In this document: positions 6,825-12,224 of the stretch, in pieces
How the letters are laid out: each line of letters starts with the position of its first letter
Position numbering within the stretch: position 1 is the first letter of the stretch
From: Nitrospirota bacterium
Lineage (GTDB): Bacteria > Nitrospirota > Thermodesulfovibrionia > Thermodesulfovibrionales > UBA1546
Direction of reading: 5' to 3'
Assembly (NCBI GenBank): GCA_004298625.1
Contig: SCSY01000146.1
Location: 1-16,039 of the forward strand
DNA: 16,039 bases
Made by a program: the position numbers and the translations under genes
Notes under the pieces: generated by a model
Databases searched by the model: none
What the model was told of the DNA's origin: nothing
What the model saw: only the letters and a program-made list of their open reading frames with translations

Positions 6825-7544
6825 ATGCTTGAACTGAACAACATAAGGACTTCATACGGCCAGATAGAGGCGCTGAAAGGCATTTCGCTGAGGATAGATC
6901 AGGGCGAGATAGTCTGCCTCATAGGAAGCAACGGCGCGGGTAAATCAACGGCCCTCATGACGATTTCCGGGATATTAAGGCCCAAAAGCGGCAGCATAAC
7001 ATTTATCGGAAGTAATATCTCGAATATGCCTCCTCACAGCATTGTCGAGATGGGGATAAGCCATGTGCCTGAAGGTAGGAGGATATTCTCAAGGCTTACC
7101 GTGAAAGAAAATTTAGAAATAGGAGCTTATACAAAAAAATCAAAATTCAAAAATCAAAATTCAAAGCTCAAAAAACAATATGAAAAAATCTTCGAGATGT
7201 TTCCAGTGCTTAAAGAGAGGCAGAAGCAGATGGGAGGCACATTAAGCGGGGGAGAGCAGCAGATGCTTGCAATCTCGAGGGCATTGATGTCCGGCCCGAA
7301 ACTTTTGATCCTCGATGAGCCTTCGCTGGGCCTCGCGCCGATAATTGTCAGCAGGATATTCAGGGCTATTCGTGAGATAAACCATGAAGGGGTCACAATC
7401 CTTCTTGTCGAGCAGAATGCACATGCCGCGCTTAATCTTTCGAACAGGGGTTATGTTTTAGAAAGCGGAAAGATAACAATGCACGGGATGGGGAAAGAAC
7501 TTCTTAATGACGAACAGGTGAAAAAGGCATATTTGGGAGAGTAA
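6825..7544 (+). CDS. livF: branched-chain amino-acid ABC transporter ATPase LivF
   Basis: LivF is the second ATPase of the Liv importer. The 239 residues begin LELNNIRTSYGQIEALKGISL, the standard LivF opening. Walker A GSNGAGKST is at about 34-42, VPEGRRIFSRLTVKENLEIGAY follows, the signature LSGGEQQ is at about 140-146 and Walker B LLILDEPSLGLAP at about 160-172. The switch region is ILLVEQNAHAAL, where this subfamily has Q-N instead of His. The end is LNDEQVKKAYLG. Residues 103-117 (K/S/F/N/Q-rich) come from an AATTCAAA-type repeat placed in the variable helical region between the Q-loop and the signature. No ribosome site precedes the ATG. No livJ/livK binding protein is in the window. Confidence 0.94.
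   Translation: MLELNNIRTSYGQIEALKGISLRIDQGEIVCLIGSNGAGKSTALMTISGILRPKSGSITFIGSNISNMPPHSIVEMGISHVPEGRRIFSRLTVKENLEIGAYTKKSKFKNQNSKLKKQYEKIFEMFPVLKERQKQMGGTLSGGEQQMLAISRALMSGPKLLILDEPSLGLAPIIVSRIFRAIREINHEGVTILLVEQNAHAALNLSNRGYVLESGKITMHGMGKELLNDEQVKKAYLGE
7132..7176. repeat. AAATTCAAA-type repeat inside livF
   Basis: Imperfect copies of AAAATTCAAA and AAATCAAA occur in frame in livF and encode a lysine/serine/asparagine-rich peptide (residues 103-117). The unit matches the repeat near the livM start. Confidence 0.65.
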
Positions 7545-7560
7545 ATTTAATTGAAGAAAG

Positions 7561-7584
7561 ATTCCGGACAAGCCGGAATGACAA
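7561..7584. repeat. ATTCCGG-type hairpin between convergent livF and the PilZ gene
   Basis: ATTCCGG (7561-7567) and CCGGAAT (7573-7579) form a 7-bp hairpin with a five-base loop, followed by GACA. It resembles one arm of the larger element at 13833-13908. It lies between converging genes and could act as a weak bidirectional end of transcription, although there is no strong T tract. Confidence 0.55.
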
Positions 7585-7626
7585 AAATAGGACTTTACTT
7601 TTGCATCTTTCAATATATTACCGGCA

Positions 7627-7914
7627 CTATATAAACATGGCTCCGGCTCTGAAATAGTCCTCAAGTTCTTGAGACCATCTTACCGATGCCATGTGCAGTT
7701 TGCCTTTTTGATGCTTATCAGACCATTGCAGGACCTGGCCTGCCTCAAGCGGAAAATTTGTGACGATTCCTATTCCGGCCTGGCTGGTATTTATTATTTT
7801 ACCTTCAGCATCTATTTTCTTTAAGTCCTCTGCTTCTGTAAATAAGACCGAAAACTTGATGGTATCATCATAAGGCACTCTTTCAAACTTTCGTTTCGTC
7901 TCAAAATCCGGCAT
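7627..7914 (-). CDS. PilZ-domain c-di-GMP-binding protein
   Basis: This is a single-domain, 95-residue PilZ protein, predicted to bind cyclic di-GMP in the cytoplasm and pass the signal to a partner by protein contact. Both ligand motifs are intact: R-x-x-x-R at residues 8-12 (RKFER) and N-x-S-x-x-G at residues 42-47 (NTSQAG). The beta-barrel follows, ending in FRAGAMFI. No signal peptide, membrane span or output domain is present. The ATG has AGGAG about six bases upstream. The gene has its own promoter, riboswitch and terminator (7942-8109), so its expression is probably controlled by the same second messenger that its product binds. The actual output, such as motility, pili or exopolysaccharide, cannot be told from sequence. 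Confidence 0.9.
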   Translation of the reverse strand: MPDFETKRKFERVPYDDTIKFSVLFTEAEDLKKIDAEGKIINTSQAGIGIVTNFPLEAGQVLQWSDKHQKGKLHMASVRWSQELEDYFRAGAMFI

Positions 7915-7941
7915 TTTATCTCCTGTTATTTATATTTCCAA

Positions 7942-7975
7942 TAAAAAAGCCCAACCTCTGCAAGGTTGGGCTTTT
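7942..7975 (-). terminator. intrinsic terminator of the c-di-GMP riboswitch (expression platform)
   Basis: Read on the minus strand, GCCCAACCT pairs with AGGTTGGGC around a five-base loop, extended by four A-T pairs and followed by a run of T. It lies between the aptamer and the PilZ gene, ending about 28 bases before the start codon. Its 5' arm (7971-7958) is also complementary to the 3' side of aptamer stem P2 (8051-8037) with one mismatch and one bulge. That gives an alternative, antiterminating pairing. Confidence 0.88.
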
Positions 7976-7989
7976 GTCGAATTTAAAAA

Positions 7990-8075
7990 TCATTTCGGCA
8001 GTCCCGCTGTCCCTAATCGAGGACCGGTGACTTTGCGCCCTACCTTTACAGATAGTTTGCCTTTATCGTGCTATT
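7990..8075 (-). promoter_or_regulatory. cyclic di-GMP-I (GEMM-I) riboswitch aptamer upstream of the PilZ gene
   Basis: Read on the minus strand, the conserved GEMM parts occur in order. First is AAAGGCAAAC, then a P2 stem CTATCT/AGGTAG closed by a GTAA (GNRA) tetraloop. GGGCGCAAAGTCACCGG follows, then a P3 hairpin GTCC/GGAC, CAGCGGGACTGCCGAAA, a spacer and a terminator. The base equivalent to G20 of the V. cholerae Vc2 aptamer is G (8061), the c-di-GMP-type identity. The aptamer begins at the predicted transcription start. Alternative pairing between P2 and the terminator suggests that ligand binding favours termination (an OFF switch), but the direction is inference. Confidence 0.9.
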
Positions 8076-8081
8076 TATAAA

Positions 8082-8109
8082 ATTATCATAAATAAGGCTT
8101 AAGTGTCAA
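8082..8109 (-). promoter_or_regulatory. sigma-70-type promoter for the riboswitch-PilZ transcript
   Basis: On the minus strand a perfect TTGACA (8109-8104), a 16-base spacer and GATAAT (8087-8082, 5 of 6) place transcription start near 8075, at the 5' edge of the aptamer. The promoter sits 10 bases after the stop codon of the preceding gene. Confidence 0.82.
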
Positions 8110-8119
8110 TATTTAGAAA

Positions 8120-8599
8120 TCATTTTTTGTGTCCTTTGCCTTTTCCTCCTCCCACAATATCCATACCTTTTCCGGCATCCATGTCTTTGCCTTTACCCTT
8201 AACTTTGCCGCTTTCGCCTTTGATAATAATATCTCCCCTTTTCAATGCATGAAATTCCTTTGAGCCGGGTTTTATCCCTAGCCTGTGCGCTATGACTCCC
8301 CAACCTTTTCCTCTGTTCGCCTTATACTCTTTAATTATCACCTCGGTAGGCTTATTTGCTATCTGGCCGATCCTGAGGGTCATGTATACATCTCCGGGAG
8401 TAGGAAGGGTTTTTACAAGAATATCCACATCAGGGACAGGGACGCCGAATTGCGCACTGAGGTCGGCTTTGAAGCCCGGAAGGTCAGCCTTTGCCTGGGC
8501 ATTTATAGTGCCGATTAAGTTTTCCAATTCGCCTGCAAAAATAGACGCGGGCAGGGCGAGCAGCATAACTACAATAAATATCCCGAAAATCTTTTTCAT
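8120..8599 (-). CDS. small exported Lys/Gly-rich protein of unknown function
   Basis: The 159-residue product starts with a clear Sec signal peptide: MKK, then a hydrophobic stretch to about residue 20, with likely cleavage after SIFA (22). The mature part has a moderately conserved-looking core of about 100 residues. It includes GDVYMTLRIGQIANKP, KEYKANRGKGWGVIAHRLGIKPGS and EFHALKRGDI. The tail from about residue 127 is almost wholly Lys, Gly, Asp and His. I do not recognise a named family. The W-G-x-I-A-x-x-L-G-I-K-P-G-S motif is the best handle for a search. AAAGGAGG lies seven bases before the ATG. It follows yqeY by 24 bases and is probably co-transcribed. A periplasmic or envelope role is inferred from the signal peptide only. 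Confidence 0.8.
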   Translation of the reverse strand: MKKIFGIFIVVMLLALPASIFAGELENLIGTINAQAKADLPGFKADLSAQFGVPVPDVDILVKTLPTPGDVYMTLRIGQIANKPTEVIIKEYKANRGKGWGVIAHRLGIKPGSKEFHALKRGDIIIKGESGKVKGKGKDMDAGKGMDIVGGGKGKGHKK

Positions 8600-8623
8600 G
8601 CCAATGCCTCCTTTGGACTTTTT

Positions 8624-9082
8624 TTATCCCAGCTTTTCAAGCAGCTCTTTTATGCGCTGGTTTACGAGTTTGCCGTCTGTTTTGCCTTTAACCTTCGGCA
8701 TAAGCTCTTTCATGAGCTTCCCCATTTCTTTCATGCCCGTCACGCCGGGTTCCTGAATCGTTGCTTTGATTATCTCATCCAATTCTTCGATAGTCAACTG
8801 TTTCGGAAGATATTCCTGAATGATAGCGATCTCTTTGTTTTCTTTTTCTGCAAGGTCTTTTCTGGCGGCTTTTTCATATTGCTCGGCAGATTCCTTGCGC
8901 TGCTTTACCATTGTGGATAAGACCCCCATGATATCATCCTCAGCTAAATCGCCTTTGCCGCGTTTTGCAATCTCTGCGTTTTTCACGGCTGATTTTATCA
9001 TCCTCAGTGTAGTAGTCTTTAGTTCGTCTTTGGATTTCATGCTCACGACAAGGTCGTCGTTTATTCTCTTTAGGATTTCCAT
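8624..9082 (-). CDS. yqeY: GatB/YqeY domain protein
   Basis: This 152-residue soluble protein is a stand-alone version of the tRNA-binding tail domain found at the end of the GatB subunit of glutamyl/aspartyl-tRNA amidotransferase. Key features are LKRINDDLVVSMKSKDELKTTTLRMIKSAVKNAEIAK, KQRKESAEQYEKAAR, EIAIIQEYLPKQLTIEEL and TGMKEMGKLMKELMPKVKGKTDGKLVNQRIKELL, all typical over the full family length. The cellular role of YqeY is not well defined; involvement with tRNA or translation is assumed from the domain. GGGAG precedes the ATG by about five bases. It is divergent from bioB across a 145-base region and heads a two-gene unit with the exported protein. Confidence 0.95.
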   Translation of the reverse strand: MEILKRINDDLVVSMKSKDELKTTTLRMIKSAVKNAEIAKRGKGDLAEDDIMGVLSTMVKQRKESAEQYEKAARKDLAEKENKEIAIIQEYLPKQLTIEELDEIIKATIQEPGVTGMKEMGKLMKELMPKVKGKTDGKLVNQRIKELLEKLG

Positions 9083-9167
9083 ATTTTCTCCCTTTCTCCG
9101 GTCTTTATCATTTGCGATATATTCTATATGGGTTTTGTAAAAAATTAAAGGCCGTAATCCATGAATG

Positions 9168-9201
9168 ATTGTAAACTGATTATTTCATGTCAGTTGACAA
9201 T
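9168..9201. promoter_or_regulatory. BirA operator (biotin repressor site)
   Basis: ATTGTAAACTG (9168-9178) and CAGTTGACAAT (9191-9201) form an inverted repeat matching at 10 of 11 positions. The core half-sites TTGTAAACT and AGTTGACAA are 14 bases apart. This is the spacing and sequence of known BirA operators (TTGTAAACC-N14/15-GGTTTACAA). The position, 27 bases before bioB, fits repression by biotinoyl-AMP-bound BirA. BirA itself is not in the window. Confidence 0.9.
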
Positions 9202-9222
9202 AAGGTCTCTTTTCTGGAAAAT
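9194..9222 (+). promoter_or_regulatory. candidate bioB promoter overlapping the BirA operator
   Basis: A perfect TTGACA (9194-9199) lies inside the right operator half. After 17 bases GAAAAT (9217-9222, 4 of 6) could be the -10. This would place transcription start at about the bioB ATG, giving a leaderless message. Overlap with the operator would explain repression. The -10 is weak. Confidence 0.4.
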
Positions 9223-9227
9223 AATCT

Positions 9228-10190
9228 ATGATTAATTCTTTGAAGGATAAAATTACAGGCGGAAATCCGATAACAAAAGAAGAGGCGCTGCTAATCGGCA
9301 GGATTCAGATTTCTGATTTATTCGACCTTTTTATCGCTGCAAATAAAATCCGCAAGAAATTCCGGAATAATTCCGTAGACCTCTGCGCAATAGTGAATGC
9401 AAAATCCGGCGCATGTCCTGAAGACTGCTCATACTGTGCACAGTCTTCAAAGAGCAAGACCGGCATCGAAGTCTATCCTCTTATCAGGAAAGAGGTTGTG
9501 CTTGAAAAAGCAAAAGAGGCGAAGGACGCCGGCGTGAAGAGGTTTTGCATTGTAACAAGCGGAAGAAAGATCGGCAAGGCTGAATTATTTGAAATCGTCA
9601 CTATGGTAAAGAAAATAAGGCGTGCCGGACTTTTGCCGTGCGCAACATTAGGTCTCCTGAACAGGGATGAGTTGTTATTTCTCAAAGAAAGCGGGCTTGA
9701 GCGCTATCATCACAATCTCGAAACCTCAGAAAGATTTTTTCCTGAGATATGCAGGACACACACATATCAGGACAAGTTGAAAACTATAGAAGCCGCTAAA
9801 TCAGCTGGGCTTTCTGTATGTTCGGGAGGGATATTCGGACTTGGCGAGACCTGGGAAGACAGGATAGATATGGCATTTGCCGTGAAAGAATTGGATGTGG
9901 ATTCCGTTCCTCTGAATTTTTTAATCCCTGTTAAGGGAACATCAATGGCTGAAAGGGATGCGCTTCATCCATTTGAAGCTCTGAAGATTATCAGCCTTTA
10001 CAGGTTTTTGCTTCCACAAAAAGAAATTCGTGTCTGCGGCGGAAGGATGCAGATCCTTGGTGAATTTAACTCAATGGTATTTATGGCAGGCGCAGACTCT
10101 TTGCTCACAGGGAATTATCTTACGACAACAGGCAGGACTTTTAAGGATGATTTGAGGCTGATAAGAGATTATGGGCTGAGAGTGGGGTGA
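9228..10190 (+). CDS. bioB: biotin synthase
   Basis: BioB is a radical-SAM enzyme that inserts sulfur into dethiobiotin to give biotin, using one [4Fe-4S] cluster for radical chemistry and a second Fe-S cluster as sulfur donor. The 320-residue protein is full length. The SAM cluster motif is CPEDCSYC (Cys 63, 67 and 70), followed by AQSS. Other hallmarks are FCIVTSGR, GLERYHHNLETSERFFPEIC, CSGGIFGLGETWEDR, VPLNFLIPVKGT, the arginine motif IRVCGGR and the ending GADSLLTGNYLTTTGR. The ribosome site before the ATG is weak. A BirA operator just upstream shows control by biotin. bioW follows, so the first and last parts of the pathway are together. bioF, bioA and bioD are not seen here. Confidence 0.97.
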   Translation: MINSLKDKITGGNPITKEEALLIGRIQISDLFDLFIAANKIRKKFRNNSVDLCAIVNAKSGACPEDCSYCAQSSKSKTGIEVYPLIRKEVVLEKAKEAKDAGVKRFCIVTSGRKIGKAELFEIVTMVKKIRRAGLLPCATLGLLNRDELLFLKESGLERYHHNLETSERFFPEICRTHTYQDKLKTIEAAKSAGLSVCSGGIFGLGETWEDRIDMAFAVKELDVDSVPLNFLIPVKGTSMAERDALHPFEALKIISLYRFLLPQKEIRVCGGRMQILGEFNSMVFMAGADSLLTGNYLTTTGRTFKDDLRLIRDYGLRVG

Positions 10191-10234
10191 AAGGGGTCCC
10201 GCTCGAAGACAGTTCCCTCACGACTTCAAATATA

Positions 10235-10240
10235 GAGGAG
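10235..10240 (+). promoter_or_regulatory. Shine-Dalgarno site that sets the bioW start
   Basis: GAGGAG ends nine bases before ATG 10250. It supports that start over a GTG at 10187 that overlaps the bioB stop. Confidence 0.6.
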
Positions 10241-10249
10241 ATGGGAATT

Positions 10250-11044
10250 ATGTTCAGCATCCGTATGCACGCATCGAGAAAAATTAAGAGTGAAAAATCA
10301 AAAATTAAAAAAACTCTCAACTCTAAACTCTCAACTCTAAACTCCATTCATATCTCCGGCGCTGAAGGGATATATGAAGAAGCTGATATTCAAAAAGTTT
10401 GCGGTGAATACATCAAAAGGGCATTAACGCATTCAAGGGGAATGCCTGATGAGATTCATATTACGATCGAGAAAATAAAAGGGAAACCGTCGAGAATTCC
10501 ATTATTGGCTGTGAAGACGCTTAAGTGCAGTTCTGCCGATGAGGCAGGGAAGATTATCACTAAAAGACTTTCAGAAATGGGCATCCCGGAAAAAGCGATA
10601 AATGATGCATTTAAAGTCCTGAAGTCAAGGAATGTTATGCGAGGCGCATCTTTGATGCTTGCGGAATCAGGCAGGCGTGTTGAGCCTGATAAGAATCGCG
10701 GGATAAGGGTATCAAGGATGGGAATAGAAAAAACTGCAGGGAGGCAGCTTGCTCAAAAACTGTCAAAAATGAGAATAAATAGCACTACCGTCAACGAAGC
10801 GTTAATCCTCGCATCAAAGGTTGCGGCTCACCCTGATATTATTGCAGAGGTCTGCATCTCCGACGACCTTGATTATACAACAGGCTACATCGCATCAAAT
10901 AAGTTCGGCTATCTCAGGATTCCGAATATCAAGAGGCGCGGTGAGATGTGCGGGGGAAGGGTATTTTTGATCAAAGAGAATTCGGATATTAATCGAGTAA
11001 TACAATATCTCGAAAAGATGCCTGTAATCATCAGAATGGTATAA
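10250..11044 (+). CDS. bioW: 6-carboxyhexanoate-CoA ligase (pimeloyl-CoA synthetase)
   Basis: BioW activates pimelate to pimeloyl-CoA with ATP and CoA, the entry step to biotin synthesis in bacteria that use free pimelate. From ATG 10250 it has 264 residues. It opens MFSIRMHASR and resumes with IHISGAEGIYEEADI, the two halves of the usual family N-terminus. Residues 11-32 between them are a K/S/T/L/N-rich stretch encoded by a short repeat and absent from typical members, so the protein without it is near normal length. Later hallmarks are RGMPDEIHITIEKI, NVMRGASLMLAESGRRVEPD, RGIRVSRMGIE, DDLDYTTGYIAS and MCGGRVFLI. A GTG at 10187 would add 21 unlikely residues. Whether the inserted loop affects activity is unknown. 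Confidence 0.93.
   Translation: MFSIRMHASRKIKSEKSKIKKTLNSKLSTLNSIHISGAEGIYEEADIQKVCGEYIKRALTHSRGMPDEIHITIEKIKGKPSRIPLLAVKTLKCSSADEAGKIITKRLSEMGIPEKAINDAFKVLKSRNVMRGASLMLAESGRRVEPDKNRGIRVSRMGIEKTAGRQLAQKLSKMRINSTTVNEALILASKVAAHPDIIAEVCISDDLDYTTGYIASNKFGYLRIPNIKRRGEMCGGRVFLIKENSDINRVIQYLEKMPVIIRMV
10280..10345. repeat. ACTCTCAACTCTAA direct repeat and A-rich tract inside bioW
   Basis: Two perfect adjacent copies of ACTCTCAACTCTAA (10313-10326 and 10327-10340) follow an A-rich AAATCAAAAATTAAA-type tract. The whole block is in frame and encodes the extra residues 11-32 of BioW, which interrupt an otherwise conserved N-terminus. Confidence 0.8.
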
Positions 11045-11066
11045 CATCCTGCAATATCCATTTCTA

Positions 11067-11075
11067 TGCTATAAT
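11067..11075 (+). promoter_or_regulatory. extended -10 promoter for hemH-hemY-DUF465
   Basis: TG-C-TATAAT is a perfect extended -10 element 49 bases before the hemH start and 23 bases after the bioW stop. No good -35 is visible, as is common for extended -10 promoters. Transcription would start near 11082. Confidence 0.6.
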
Positions 11076-11123
11076 TTTGAAGCATACAACTAAAGGGACA
11101 ACGTAGCGATTAAAAGGAAGATA

Positions 11124-12224
11124 TTGGGAGACAATACTGAAAAAGAGACAATAGGCATTCTCCTTCTTAATCTCGGTGGGCCTGATTCATTGCAGGCTGT
11201 GAGGCCGTTTCTTTATAATCTTTTTTCGGACAGACAGATAATCCGGCTCGGTCCTTCATTTTTACAAAAACCATTGGCATGGCTGATCTCAACGCTCAGG
11301 TCTAAAAAGACAGAAGGTTTTTATCGCCTCATCGGAGGAAAATCTCCTATACTCGACATTACAATTGCCCAGGCAAGGGCGCTTGAAGAAGCGCTGAACA
11401 AGAATGCAGAATGCAGAACACAGAACACAGACAAATCCCCCCATCCCCCCTTTACTAAAGGGGGGCAAGAGGGGATTAAGGTCTTTGTCGGTATGCGCTA
11501 CTGGCATCCTCTGATCAAAGATACAGTAAAGCTCATGCATAAGGCCGGCATTAAAAGGATAGTCGCTCTTAGTCTTTATCCTCATTATTCTGTCGCGACA
11601 ACGGGATCGTCTATCCTGAAGGTTAAAGAGGTTGTTTCCGGGTATCGGGCAGATGTGAGTTATGTCGAGTCATGGTTTAATCATCCTTTGTACATAGAGG
11701 CGCTTGTTGATGTGATGAAAAAGGGGATAGAGTCTTTCACCCAGCCATCAGCTATTTCGCCCCAGGCTAACCCGTCCGAGGCGGGCAGCCATCAGCTATC
11801 AGTTAATGATGTTCACATTCTTTTCAGCGCGCACAGTCTTCCGCAGAAGTTTATAGATGCCGGCGATCCGTATGTAAACGAGATTATGGGCACAATAGGG
11901 GAGGTTACAAAAAAGATAGATATAAATTGGCATTTGAGTTATCAGTCAAAAAGCGGCCCCGTTAAATGGCTTGAACCTTCGACAGATGAAAAGCTGAAAG
12001 AGCTTGCTGCTGAAGGCGTGAGGAACATTCTTGTTGTTCCGATAAGTTTTGTATCAGACCATATTGAGACGCTTTATGAAATTGATATATTATATAAGCG
12101 AATGGCAGAAGGGCTGGGCATTAATCTTAAAAGAACAGAGTCTTTAAATACACATCCGCTTTTTATAGGCACATTGAAAGACATTGTTATAAATAATATG
12201 AAGGAGAGCGGTTGGCTAAGATAG
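11124..12224 (+). CDS. hemH: ferrochelatase
   Basis: HemH inserts Fe(II) into protoporphyrin IX (or coproporphyrin III in the alternative route), the last or near-last heme step. The 366-residue product is longer than the usual 310-330. Conserved parts are GILLLNLGGPDS, FLYNLFSDRQII, YRLIGGKSPI, FVGMRYWHP, the catalytic His in SLYPHYS (154), LFSAHSLP, SYQSKSGPVKWLEPS with its acidic residue (274), and SFVSDHIETLYE. The extra length is explained by two repeat-encoded stretches: residues about 93-118, before FVGMRYWHP, and about 207-226, before DVHILFSAHSLP. Both lie between structural elements, so the enzyme may still fold. TTG start with AAGGA five bases upstream. The 3' end overlaps hemY by 13 bases. 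Confidence 0.95.
   Translation: MGDNTEKETIGILLLNLGGPDSLQAVRPFLYNLFSDRQIIRLGPSFLQKPLAWLISTLRSKKTEGFYRLIGGKSPILDITIAQARALEEALNKNAECRTQNTDKSPHPPFTKGGQEGIKVFVGMRYWHPLIKDTVKLMHKAGIKRIVALSLYPHYSVATTGSSILKVKEVVSGYRADVSYVESWFNHPLYIEALVDVMKKGIESFTQPSAISPQANPSEAGSHQLSVNDVHILFSAHSLPQKFIDAGDPYVNEIMGTIGEVTKKIDINWHLSYQSKSGPVKWLEPSTDEKLKELAAEGVRNILVVPISFVSDHIETLYEIDILYKRMAEGLGINLKRTESLNTHPLFIGTLKDIVINNMKESGWLR
11400..11477. repeat. GCAGAA/CAGAACA repeat plus CCCCCC palindrome inside hemH
   Basis: A run of GAATGCA and GAACACA units (11400-11432) is joined to a palindrome. Outer arms AATCCCC (11434-11440) and GGGGATT (11471-11477) enclose a perfect CCCCCCTTT-ACT-AAAGGGGGG hairpin (11445-11465). It is read in frame as residues 93-118 of HemH. 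The palindrome matches the type found between livG and livF. Confidence 0.85.
11742..11802. repeat. CAGCCATCAGCTAT direct repeat inside hemH
   Basis: The 14-mer CAGCCATCAGCTAT occurs at 11742-11755 and again at 11786-11799, flanking a small CCCG/CGGG hairpin. It encodes residues about 207-226 of HemH, rich in Ser, Pro, Gln and Ala, at a place where ferrochelatases normally have a short linker. Confidence 0.8.

Noticed and set aside
8292..8756. Plus-strand open frame of 154 codons across the exported protein and the yqeY end
   Set aside because: It is antisense to two genes with a signal peptide or family motifs and good ribosome sites, and it has no recognisable domain.
9083..9167. Promoter for yqeY on the minus strand (TAGAAT-like -10)
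   Set aside because: A TAGAAT is present but the -35 at proper spacing matches only three of six bases, so it is not reported as a feature.
10187..10249. GTG start for bioW overlapping the bioB stop
   Set aside because: The added 21 residues have no family match, and GAGGAG at the right distance supports the ATG at 10250.
10313..10344. Tandem 14-mers considered as a CRISPR remnant
   Set aside because: The copies are directly adjacent with no spacers, lie in frame within bioW, and no cas genes are present.
11400..11477. HemH extra segment considered as an intein or group II intron remnant
   Set aside because: It is only about 26 residues, has no splicing motifs, and is fully explained by simple repeats and a palindrome.
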